From assembly GCA_020024675.1 (NCBI GenBank), contig JAHHTM010000068.1, forward strand, positions 1-6,701: a DNA stretch of 6,701 nucleotides, read 5' to 3'. The notes below the pieces were generated by a model. It made no database searches. It had not been told where the DNA came from and saw nothing but the letters and a program-made list of their open reading frames with translations. The stretch's first letter is position 1, and each line of letters begins with the position of its first letter. Source of the stretch: Muricomes sp. Lineage in GTDB: Bacteria; Bacillota; Clostridia; Lachnospirales; Lachnospiraceae. The position numbers and the translations under genes were made by a program. This document shows, one piece after another, positions 1-5,908 of this stretch.

Positions 1-2389
1 CTAACATATCTTTATAGTCTTCTGGTTTCTTCTGTGCCGCTCTCATTGTTGCAGAGCTCATAATATTAAACTGAACATGCATAGGGCCTTTGGAAATATA
101 CTCATCTATAAAATTTATCAAATTATCTCTACCTTCCATTCCAGTGACAGATTCTTGGGCAAACTTCAAATTCATCAAAGTTCCATTTGTAGCAAGACTA
201 TGATCTACTTTTGCAAGTGAATTTACAACTGCTGTTGGTCCACTAATATCATGAGAACCTCCATCCGTATGAACCGGTCCCATGTTTTCCGAAATTGGTT
301 CATGAGCTTTTCTTCCATCTACAGACGCATTTGTGTTCATTCCCATTGCTACATTTGCATTTACAGAATAGACACCTGGGCTAAATGATCCTCCTCTAAC
401 ATTTGGTCTTCCGCTAATATTTTTACAATAACACTCGAACATATATTTAAATAATTCATCCGCGAAATCATCATCATTTCCATAATGATGTACCTTCGAG
501 CTATTTACAAGCGCATAAAGTTTTTCATGGCCAACCCAATTGTCTTTAACAGCCTGAAGAAGTTCTTTTCCTGTACATTTCTTTTCTTCAAATACAAGCT
601 GTTTAATTGCTGATAATCCATCTGCACATGTTCCTAGTCCACTTGCCTGTGGTCCTGTTCCATTGTATTTTGCACCGCCCTCTGTCAAGTCATGTCCTGA
701 TTCCATACAATCTTCAAAGAATGCAGACACATATGGAAGTGGCTTCAACAATCTATGTGTCTGATCAATAATATTCAAACTTGAACACATCTGATCTGTC
801 CAGTATTCAAACTGCCTGTCAACACTTTCCAATACTTCATCAAAAGATTTATATGTTTCAAGACTTCCTGTATTTGGTCCTAATTCCACACCGTCTAAAG
901 TGTACCCTCCATTAATCACCATTTCCATCATTTTTGCTGTATTTACATATGCAGCATCATGCCATCCATACTCTTTACCTGGAAGACTTATTTCTACACA
1001 TCCTACTACACAGTAATCCCTTGCCTCTTCTAATGTCATTCCTTTTCTCATCATCGCTTTGATTGTTGGAGCATCATTATATAATTTTGGATGTCCATAC
1101 CCTGCACGGATACATTCTACTGTTTTTACTTTTAATTCATATGGTGTGTTTTCATGTACTCGAACACATACCCATGGATTCATCATTCTTGTGTGTACAG
1201 ATCCTTCAAGCATTAACATCGTAAGATCGTTTGTTGCATCATTGCCATCTCGATCAACCCCACCAATTGTAAGGCTTTCACCGCCAAAGCCACGTCCATT
1301 ACGAAGTGCCATACTTCCATAATCTTTTAATTTTGTAGGATAATTCATTTTTACATATTGAACTTCCAATAGTTCCAACGCAAATTCTTTTGTAAGTGTT
1401 CCTGCTTTTATATCTTTTTCATAATATGGATATAACCACTGATCCATACGTCCATAAGAAATAGAATGTCCATTGCTCTCCACCTGAATCAGAGTTGTTG
1501 CAAAATTAAATAATTGGAGTGCCTGCCAAAATGTTTGTGGTGCGCCAACTGCAATTTGATGACAATTAGCAGCCATTTGCAGCAGTTCATTTTTTCTCTT
1601 TTCATCCAACTCATTAGAAGCAGTATTTTCACATAATTCTGCATAACGCTCAATATATTTACACACAGCTGTATGCATAATGATCATGGCCTCATAAAAA
1701 TCTCTTTTATCGCCATACTCAACATCACGTTTACTAAGTTTTGCTAAATGTTGTTTTGCTTCTTGAATCAGCCCCGAAAAACCTACTCGCATGAGTTTAG
1801 CGTAATCAATGGCAAGATGTCCCACTCCAGCATAGTGATAAAGATTTGTTTGATAAATTTTCTTTCCTGCTTCTGAACCTTTGATCTGATCAGTATCTAA
1901 TCTTGCATTAATCAAATCATCTATTGTTTTCCCTTGCCAATATTTACATAATTCTACGATTTCCTGTCTTTCTTCATCATTTCTTATGTAAAATTGATCG
2001 TGTGGGCGTTCTTCAAATGGAGAATGTAAAATCTCATCAATAATCCAGTTCACTGAAAATTCTGGATAAATTGGAGCTGCTTTAAATGGTGCTGCGATTT
2101 CTCCTAAAATCAAATCATCATCATCAACATAAATTCCTACATTTAAAAGAACATTTTCGAAAGCCCGTGCACATTGCATTTTTCGTGCCTGTCCTTCTGT
2201 TGCTTTATAGGATTCTGTAACAAGACGAAGTCTTTCCACATCAACTTCATAAGGCCTATCCAAAAATCTTTTTCTTAATTTGTTAACTCTTGGAAATGGT
2301 GACCAATCCTTGTGATGTACTTGATAACCAATACAATAAGTTTTGTCAAAAGCCTCAGTTCCACGGGCATCAGTATGAGTAATATTCAT
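1..2389 (-). CDS. Glycyl radical enzyme (pyruvate formate-lyase superfamily), diol-dehydratase-like, 3' end outside window
   Basis: Reading frame of 796 codons, open at the left edge. Start ATG at 2387-2389 follows AAGGAGGAG (2394-2402). The protein has the PFL-like barrel and the beginning of the C-terminal glycine-radical domain. The finger loop GCVEISLPGKEYGWHD places the thiyl cysteine at C464 and the partner glutamate at E466. Other conserved stretches are GVGHLAIDY (H191), ESNGHSISYGRMDQ (H308, S309), GHDLTEGGAKYN (565-576) and SVNANVAMG (675-683). By motif, H191, H308-S309, C464, E466 and D478 match the catalytic set known from B12-independent glycerol/propanediol dehydratases, so radical dehydration of a hydroxylated substrate is the best inference. 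Decarboxylase or C-N, C-S lyase subtypes are not excluded. The last visible residues, PEDYKDML, normally sit directly before (V)RVAGYS, so the radical glycine should be about five residues beyond the edge. It is cytosolic, oxygen-sensitive, and second gene after its activase. Substrate unknown. Confidence 0.95.
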   Translation of the reverse strand, partial: MNITHTDARGTEAFDKTYCIGYQVHHKDWSPFPRVNKLRKRFLDRPYEVDVERLRLVTESYKATEGQARKMQCARAFENVLLNVGIYVDDDDLILGEIAAPFKAAPIYPEFSVNWIIDEILHSPFEERPHDQFYIRNDEERQEIVELCKYWQGKTIDDLINARLDTDQIKGSEAGKKIYQTNLYHYAGVGHLAIDYAKLMRVGFSGLIQEAKQHLAKLSKRDVEYGDKRDFYEAMIIMHTAVCKYIERYAELCENTASNELDEKRKNELLQMAANCHQIAVGAPQTFWQALQLFNFATTLIQVESNGHSISYGRMDQWLYPYYEKDIKAGTLTKEFALELLEVQYVKMNYPTKLKDYGSMALRNGRGFGGESLTIGGVDRDGNDATNDLTMLMLEGSVHTRMMNPWVCVRVHENTPYELKVKTVECIRAGYGHPKLYNDAPTIKAMMRKGMTLEEARDYCVVGCVEISLPGKEYGWHDAAYVNTAKMMEMVINGGYTLDGVELGPNTGSLETYKSFDEVLESVDRQFEYWTDQMCSSLNIIDQTHRLLKPLPYVSAFFEDCMESGHDLTEGGAKYNGTGPQASGLGTCADGLSAIKQLVFEEKKCTGKELLQAVKDNWVGHEKLYALVNSSKVHHYGNDDDFADELFKYMFECYCKNISGRPNVRGGSFSPGVYSVNANVAMGMNTNASVDGRKAHEPISENMGPVHTDGGSHDISGPTAVVNSLAKVDHSLATNGTLMNLKFAQESVTGMEGRDNLINFIDEYISKGPMHVQFNIMSSATMRAAQKKPEDYKDML

Positions 2390-2393
2390 TTTG

Positions 2394-2402
2394 CTCCTCC
2401 TT
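2394..2402 (-). promoter_or_regulatory. Ribosome binding site of the glycyl radical enzyme gene
   Basis: On the minus strand this reads AAGGAGGAG, with the GGAGG core 6 nt from the ATG at 2389. It lies within the 30-nt gap after the activase stop codon. No promoter or terminator fits in this gap, so the two genes are read as one transcript. Confidence 0.85.
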
Positions 2403-2419
2403 AAATTTAAAACATCAAT

Positions 2420-3370
2420 TTACTCTTTTTCTTTTGTTCCAACTAAACAGTGAATTCCCCTGCTATTAAAATACTCCGCAATTTCTTCAACATGCTTTTG
2501 AAAGATTTTTCTGTTTATTTTCACATCTTTCATTCCATATGGAATTCCAAGTGATGTATATTTTTCTTCCCCTAGCCTCATAAAACTTAACAACTGCAGT
2601 GTTCTTACTTTTCCATCTAATTCATTTAGTATAAAATCTGCAGAAGCTTTAATATTTTCTTCATTATCATTTACGTTTGGAATTACTGGAATACGTAAAA
2701 TCAACTCTCTTCCCTGGGTTATTAAATTTTTGAGGTTTTTCAAAATCAATTCATTTCCAACACCTGTATATTTTTTATGAATATTTGAATCCATATGTTT
2801 TAAGTCAGAAATCAACAAATCCGTATAAGGAAGTATTTTTTCAATCTCTTTCCACGGAGCATGCATTGTAGATTCACAGCATGTGTGAATTTCTTTTTCT
2901 TTACATACCTTAAACAATTCCGCTACAAAATCACTTTGTAACAAAGGTTCACCACCTGAAACAGTTACACCCCCTCCTGAATGTTCATAAAACCCTTTGT
3001 CCTTCATAATAATTTTCATACAATCTTCTACTGACATAGTTTCTCCCCAACGCTTAACCGCATCAGAAGGACATTCATCATAACATTTCATACAATTTGT
3101 GCATTTCTCACGATCAATTGACTGAATTTTTCCTCTATAAAAATTGATTGCGTTCTCCTCGCATATTTCCTCACATGCTCCACAATTACTTTTTGAAATA
3201 CACTTTGTCTTATACACACCAGGTTGAATCTTTTTTATCCAGCTTTCAGGATTACTACACCACTGACATCTTAATGGACACCCTTTTAAAAATAATTCTG
3301 TCCGAAGTCCTGGTCCGTCGTGAATTGTATATCTTTGAATATTAAATACAATTCCTTGTGTCGCCAACAT
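2420..3370 (-). CDS. Glycyl-radical enzyme activating enzyme (radical SAM, two extra ferredoxin-type clusters)
   Basis: A 316-residue activase that cleaves S-adenosylmethionine reductively to make the glycyl radical on its partner, here the adjacent GRE. The N-terminus IQRYTIHDGPGLRT precedes the radical-SAM cluster motif C31-PLR-C35-QW-C38. An inserted ferredoxin-like domain follows, with cysteines at 57, 63, 66 and 70 and at 90, 93, 96 and 100. The second set is the classic CxxCxxCxxxCP. The first has a wider first gap (x5). This insert is typical of activases of non-PFL glycyl radical enzymes and absent from PflA itself. SGGEP (138-142) is the SAM-binding motif, followed by SDLKHMD (188-194) and LRIPVIPNVND (225-235). 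I start at ATG 3368-3370 because an AGGAGG lies just upstream and the family begins near this point. The frame extends 19 codons further upstream to 3427 without a ribosome binding site. First gene of the operon. Confidence 0.95.
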   Translation of the reverse strand: MLATQGIVFNIQRYTIHDGPGLRTELFLKGCPLRCQWCSNPESWIKKIQPGVYKTKCISKSNCGACEEICEENAINFYRGKIQSIDREKCTNCMKCYDECPSDAVKRWGETMSVEDCMKIIMKDKGFYEHSGGGVTVSGGEPLLQSDFVAELFKVCKEKEIHTCCESTMHAPWKEIEKILPYTDLLISDLKHMDSNIHKKYTGVGNELILKNLKNLITQGRELILRIPVIPNVNDNEENIKASADFILNELDGKVRTLQLLSFMRLGEEKYTSLGIPYGMKDVKINRKIFQKHVEEIAEYFNSRGIHCLVGTKEKE

Positions 3371-3374
3371 TCTT

Positions 3375-3380
3375 CCTCCT
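3375..3380 (-). promoter_or_regulatory. Ribosome binding site deciding the activase start
   Basis: AGGAGG on the minus strand, 4 nt before the ATG at 3370 and extended upstream as AAAGGAGG. It supports a 316-residue protein over the 335-residue reading from 3427, whose upstream sequence has no purine-rich site. Confidence 0.8.
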
Positions 3381-3439
3381 TTCATAATTTTTTGATACAT
3401 ACACATTCCCTTTTGTTCATATCTCATTAGCTTACTACC

Positions 3440-3473
3440 ATTATACTGCCGACTATTTTTTATCTACAGTAGT
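3440..3473 (-). promoter_or_regulatory. Candidate promoter of the activase-GRE operon with palindrome over the -35
   Basis: Minus-strand TATAAT at 3440-3445 is a perfect -10. At 17-bp spacing the -35 position (3463-3468) reads TGTAGA, a poor match to TTGACA. The odd-centred palindrome CTACAGTAG (3464-3472, plus strand) overlaps that -35. Transcription would start near 3433, giving a leader of about 60 nt. A perfect -10 with a weak -35 suggests activator dependence, which is inference. Confidence 0.4.
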
Positions 3474-3531
3474 CATCTGTACCATTTACATAAGGAGAAT
3501 TACCTATTTTATTGAATATAACCAAAATTAC

Positions 3532-3559
3532 CCCTTTTGTGCATTCTATTTTGTGTATT
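3532..3559. repeat. Two abutting 14-bp direct repeats upstream of the GRE operon
   Basis: Copy 3532-3545 reads CCCTTTTGTGCATT and copy 3546-3559 reads CTATTTTGTGTATT on the plus strand. They match at 11 of 14 positions, share the core TTTTGTG and directly abut. They lie about 100-125 bp upstream of the predicted operon start point, a plausible place for an activator to bind as tandem subunits. The rest of 3371-3618 is AT-rich. I see no credible gene, RNA gene or riboswitch in it. Confidence 0.45.
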
Positions 3560-3618
3560 TCGCATAATTTGTTTTTTCAATCGAACTAAACATAATTTTA
3601 TTTCAAAACCAAAAACGT

Positions 3619-3629
3619 GGCTATAAAAA
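3619..3629 (+). repeat. Left terminal inverted repeat of IS relic
   Basis: GGCTATAAAAA, pairing with 4029-4039 at 10 of 11 positions. It marks the end distal to the transposase start. Confidence 0.55.
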
Positions 3630-3642
3630 CCACTTAAATAGT

Positions 3643-3678
3643 AGAGACCAACATCGGCAAATGCCGAGGTTGGTCTCT
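3643..3678. terminator. Strong 17-bp hairpin, putative terminator of the transposase relic
   Basis: Arms 3643-3659 and 3662-3678 are complementary at 16 of 17 positions around a two-base AA centre (3660-3661). The stem is much stronger than anything else in the window. The U-tract is weak on both strands: CTATTT then GTGGTTTTT on the minus side, GTTCCTTTTG on the plus side. It lies downstream of the truncated transposase, so it was probably the element's own terminator. It may now shield the GRE operon from transcription entering from the right. Confidence 0.65.
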
Positions 3679-3725
3679 GTTCCTTTTGTAAATAAATATT
3701 TTACTCTAAATGTAAATTTCGAGAT

Positions 3726-3965
3726 TTATCCCATTCTTCCGTATTTGTTTTTATAGAAGAGTATTACTTTAAGTAGTTTTTCTTCATCCATCTTGAGACT
3801 TGTTTTGTATCCTTTCGTTACAAAATATTTTGATAGGTCAACGTGATCAACGACTTCACAGAAAGTATATACCGGATCAGAAATATCAATTAATTTTTCG
3901 ATTTCCAATGGTAATTTCAGCTGACGTAATGTATAATTATCATTGGTATTTGAGTTTAGTGGCAT
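3726..3965 (-). pseudogene. Truncated IS1182-family transposase (N-terminal fragment)
   Basis: An ORF of 79 codons. Residues 17-70 match the N-terminal domain of IS1182-type DDE transposases as I know them: LPLEIEKLIDISDPVYTFCE, then VVDHVDLSKYFVTKGYKT, then EEKLLKVILF. Full-length family members run to roughly 450-550 residues and continue into a helix-turn-helix-like region and the DDE catalytic core, all missing here. The frame stops right after KVILFYKNKYGRMG, where similarity also fades, so the internal part was lost by deletion. There is no ribosome binding site. A TATAAT lies six bases before the ATG, suggesting leaderless expression. It cannot be an active transposase. Whether a short peptide is still made is unknown. 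Confidence 0.75.
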
Positions 3966-3971
3966 AAATTT

Positions 3972-3980
3972 ATTATACCA
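3972..3980 (-). promoter_or_regulatory. Extended -10 promoter for leaderless transposase start
   Basis: Minus-strand TGGTATAAT fits the TGnTATAAT extended -10 consensus. The hexamer ends six bases before the ATG at 3965, so the predicted start point coincides with the start codon. No good -35 is present, as is common for extended -10 promoters. Confidence 0.5.
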
Positions 3981-4020
3981 AAAAATCGCTCAAGTCTCAT
4001 GACCTGGGCGATTTTTCTTT
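3981..4020 (-). terminator. Rho-independent terminator downstream of the antiporter gene, inside the IS relic
   Basis: Arms 3981-3996 and 4001-4016 form a stem of about 16 bp (one G-U pair, one mismatch) around loop TCAT. On the minus strand the stem is followed by a run of T, and the plus strand also ends in TTTTTCTTT, so it can work both ways. It lies 42 nt beyond the antiporter stop codon. Its position between the IS end and the transposase start suggests it originally blocked read-through into the transposase. It now probably ends the antiporter mRNA. Confidence 0.75.
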
Positions 4021-4028
4021 AGGGACTT

Positions 4029-4039
4029 TTTTTACAGCC
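4029..4039 (-). repeat. Right terminal inverted repeat of IS relic
   Basis: Reads GGCTGTAAAAA inward on the minus strand, matching the left end at 10 of 11 positions. Confidence 0.55.
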
Positions 4040-4051
4040 CCAGGGTAGGGT

Positions 4052-4069
4052 GCAGATAAAACTATCTGC
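4052..4069 (-). repeat. Small hairpin over the antiporter stop codon
   Basis: GCAGATA (4052-4058) pairs with TATCTGC (4063-4069) around a 4-nt loop, straddling the TAG stop at 4062-4064. On the minus strand it is followed by ACCCTACCC, not by a T-run, so alone it is not a canonical terminator. It could be what remains of one cut by the IS insertion, or a 3' stability stem. Confidence 0.35.
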
Positions 4070-5615
4070 TTTCTGCACTTGATGCAGATATTGGAAGGAT
4101 TGACTTTCTGGTATCTAATTTATGTAATATAACGATTGAAGCGATTAAAACTATTATTGATACACTTAATGACAGTATAACATTTCCTTTTGTAAGTCCG
4201 ATTATAAGATATCCTATAATACATGTAAATGCTACAGTTAATGAATATACCATTTGTGATGATACATGATCTAAGTGATTAACATCGGCACCTGCACTTG
4301 AAAGGATTGTTGTATCTGATATAGGAGAACAATGGTCTCCAAATATACTTCCTGCAAGTGTTGCACCTAAAGAAGCCATTAATAATTCAGGACATACAGA
4401 CTGTGCAACAGGAATAATTATAGGAATAAGAATTCCAAAAGTTCCCCAGGATGTTCCAGTAGCAAAACTTAAAAATGCTGCAAGTACAAATACAATTACT
4501 GGTAGTAATAAACCAGGAATACCACTTGAAACAAAGAATGAACGAACAAATTCTGGTGTGCTTAAAAGGTCTCTACATATTCCACCGATTGCCCATGCAA
4601 GTAATAATATACAGGCAGAAGGAACCATTTTCTGCATTCCTAAAGTTATGTTATTCATAAATTCTTTAAATGTCATTATATTTCTTGGTATATAAAGAAG
4701 CATACATGAAAGAAGTCCAGCGAAGCTTCCCCATACTAAAGCTTTGGCAGCGCTACTATTGCCCAGAGCAGCGGTTATTGAGTGAAGTTCAGGTACGCCA
4801 CTCCAGTAGCCACCATTGTATAGCATGCCTGTAATAGCAGTAATTATAAGTACTAAAATAGGAATTATCATATCAAAAACTCTTCCCCGTAATACTGTAC
4901 CAGTAACTGTTTCGGGTTCGGAACTCATGGCTTTGTTTTGAGATTCTCTTTCAAATCTGGCCATTGGACCAAAATCAAAAGAAGTAGTGGCTACGAAAAA
5001 TACCATAATTAAACTTAAAATTGCGTAGAAGTTATAAGGTATTGCAGATATAAAGGCTTTAAAATCTGATTCAAAAGCTCCAGTTGTTTTTAAATAATTT
5101 CCAACAGCAGCGGCCCAGCTTGATATAGGGGCGATAATACATATAGGTGCAGCTGTTGAGTCTATAATATAGGCTAGTTTAGCACGACTTACATTGTGTC
5201 TGTCTGTAACTGGTTTCATTACAGTTCCAACTGTAAGACAGTTAAAATAGTCGTCTAGAAAAATAAGACATCCAAGAAAGCCTGTAATCAGCATAGATGA
5301 TCTTTTTGTTTTAATTACCTTAGATGCCCATCTACCATATGCGTTTGCACCCCCTGATGCGTTTATTATAAATACAAGAGCTCCTAATAGAAAACAGAAT
5401 ATTATAATGTTAAGATCTGCTTTCTCAGCTATTATATCAAACGTAACAGAAACAGGACCTACAATAGGATTTAGATGGACGGCAATGGAATAAATGATTG
5501 CACCTGAAAATACACCTGCGGTGAGAGAAAAAATAACTTCTTTAGTTATTATAGCTAGTACAATGGCTATAATCGGTGGAAGTATGGAAATCCACCCTAC
5601 ATGAACAGCATCCAT
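4062..5615 (-). CDS. NhaC-family Na+/H+ antiporter
   Basis: A polytopic inner-membrane protein of 517 residues with many hydrophobic helices, the usual size and layout of the NhaC antiporters (Pfam Na_H_antiporter). Hallmarks are the first helix ISILPPIIAIVLAIITKEV, the charged FLDDYFNCLTVGTVMKPV (119-136), STAAPICIIAPISSW (153-167), FATGTSWGTFGIL (384-396), and FGDHCSPISDTTILSSAG (425-442) followed by NHLDHV. The acidic and polar residues in these half-helices are the expected ion-coupling sites. Expected role is Na+ extrusion coupled to H+ entry. Some relatives, such as malate/lactate antiporters, carry organic anions, so substrate is not certain. The start is ATG 5613-5615, 9 nt after AGGAG (5625-5629). 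An in-frame TTG two codons upstream would sit only 3 nt from that site. Single-gene unit with its own promoter and terminator. Confidence 0.9.
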   Translation of the reverse strand: MDAVHVGWISILPPIIAIVLAIITKEVIFSLTAGVFSGAIIYSIAVHLNPIVGPVSVTFDIIAEKADLNIIIFCFLLGALVFIINASGGANAYGRWASKVIKTKRSSMLITGFLGCLIFLDDYFNCLTVGTVMKPVTDRHNVSRAKLAYIIDSTAAPICIIAPISSWAAAVGNYLKTTGAFESDFKAFISAIPYNFYAILSLIMVFFVATTSFDFGPMARFERESQNKAMSSEPETVTGTVLRGRVFDMIIPILVLIITAITGMLYNGGYWSGVPELHSITAALGNSSAAKALVWGSFAGLLSCMLLYIPRNIMTFKEFMNNITLGMQKMVPSACILLLAWAIGGICRDLLSTPEFVRSFFVSSGIPGLLLPVIVFVLAAFLSFATGTSWGTFGILIPIIIPVAQSVCPELLMASLGATLAGSIFGDHCSPISDTTILSSAGADVNHLDHVSSQMVYSLTVAFTCIIGYLIIGLTKGNVILSLSVSIIVLIASIVILHKLDTRKSILPISASSAESR

Positions 5616-5624
5616 AATCAAAAT

Positions 5625-5629
5625 CTCCT
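5625..5629 (-). promoter_or_regulatory. Ribosome binding site deciding the antiporter start
   Basis: AGGAG on the minus strand with a 9-nt gap to the ATG at 5615. The in-frame TTG at 5619-5621 would be only 3 nt away, so ATG is the better start. Confidence 0.75.
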
Positions 5630-5644
5630 ATTTGTTTTTTTAGC

Positions 5645-5673
5645 AATATAACACGTAAATATATTCCTGTAAA
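5645..5673 (-). promoter_or_regulatory. Sigma-A-like promoter of the antiporter gene
   Basis: On the minus strand, -35 TTTACA (5668-5673), a 17-bp spacer and -10 TATATT (5645-5650) preceded by TGT, which makes an extended -10. The predicted start near 5638 gives a leader of about 23 nt, just enough for the ribosome binding site. Confidence 0.65.
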
Positions 5674-5690
5674 AATATATTAAATAATTA

Positions 5691-5704
5691 ATACATGTAT
5701 ACAT
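5691..5704. repeat. Overlapping palindromes in the divergent intergenic region
   Basis: ATACATGTAT (5691-5700) and ATGTATACAT (5695-5704) are each perfect 10-bp palindromes sharing six bases. They lie about 20 bp upstream of the antiporter -35. A looser inverted repeat, CACAAC (5725-5730) with GTTGTG (5759-5764), lies to the right. These could be operator half-sites, but AT-rich DNA gives such palindromes by chance. Confidence 0.25.
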
Positions 5705-5826
5705 ACTAGACAAGCTTAGAATAACACAACACACCGAAATCATCAATAGAAATGTTGAGTTGTGACAAAAAATAATAATAAAAGATAATTTGGATACAAA
5801 AATATTATTTTGAGAACATTAATATA

Positions 5827-5854
5827 TTGACAATATACATATCAATGATATAAT
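5827..5854 (+). promoter_or_regulatory. Consensus sigma-A promoter of the BtpA-family gene
   Basis: Perfect TTGACA (5827-5832), 16-bp spacer and perfect TATAAT (5849-5854), preceded by TGA for an extended -10. The predicted start near 5861 gives a leader of about 48 nt. This is the strongest promoter in the window. A promoter this close to consensus usually implies high basal expression or repression. Confidence 0.8.
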
Positions 5855-5908
5855 TAATGTATAAAATGTGTTATAAAATACTAAGTTGTATAGTTGGGAG
5901 GAAGAAAA

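Larger units (their letters stand above)
3619..4039 (-). mobile_element. IS1182-type insertion sequence relic (421 bp)
   Basis: The left end (3619-3629) reads GGCTATAAAAA. The right end read inward on the minus strand (4039-4029) reads GGCTGTAAAAA, a 10/11 match, with a looser match beyond it (CTTAAATAG against CCCTAAAG). Between these terminal inverted repeats lie a promoter and terminator hairpin at the transposase 5' end, a truncated transposase start, and a strong hairpin near the 3' end. This is the skeleton of an IS that has lost most of its transposase. I saw no clear target duplication: the flanks are CCAAAAACGT on the left and CCAGGGTAGG on the right. Family assignment rests on the encoded peptide. 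The exact ends are my inference. Confidence 0.65.

Noticed and set aside
1059..1322. 87-codon plus-strand ORF
   Set aside because: It lies wholly antisense within the GRE gene, has no ribosome binding site and its translation resembles no protein family.
3148..3345. 65-codon plus-strand ORF
   Set aside because: It is antisense to the activase ferredoxin and radical-SAM region; a shadow frame.
3371..3427. 19-codon N-terminal extension of the activase
   Set aside because: It has no ribosome binding site, while AAAGGAGG sits directly before the internal ATG at 3370 and the family begins there.
3464..3472. CTACAGTAG as a BlaI/CopY-type operator
   Set aside because: It lacks the TACAnnTGTA form of those operators and no such regulator is in the window.
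3371..3618. Riboswitch or leader peptide upstream of the GRE operon
   Set aside because: The predicted leader is about 60 nt with no multi-stem structure or recognisable aptamer, and no short ORF with a ribosome binding site was seen.
4475..4660. 61-codon plus-strand ORF
   Set aside because: It is antisense to the antiporter membrane segments and has no independent signals.
5616..5621. TTG start two codons upstream of the antiporter ATG
   Set aside because: AGGAG would be only 3 nt away, while the ATG at 5615 has a normal 9-nt gap.
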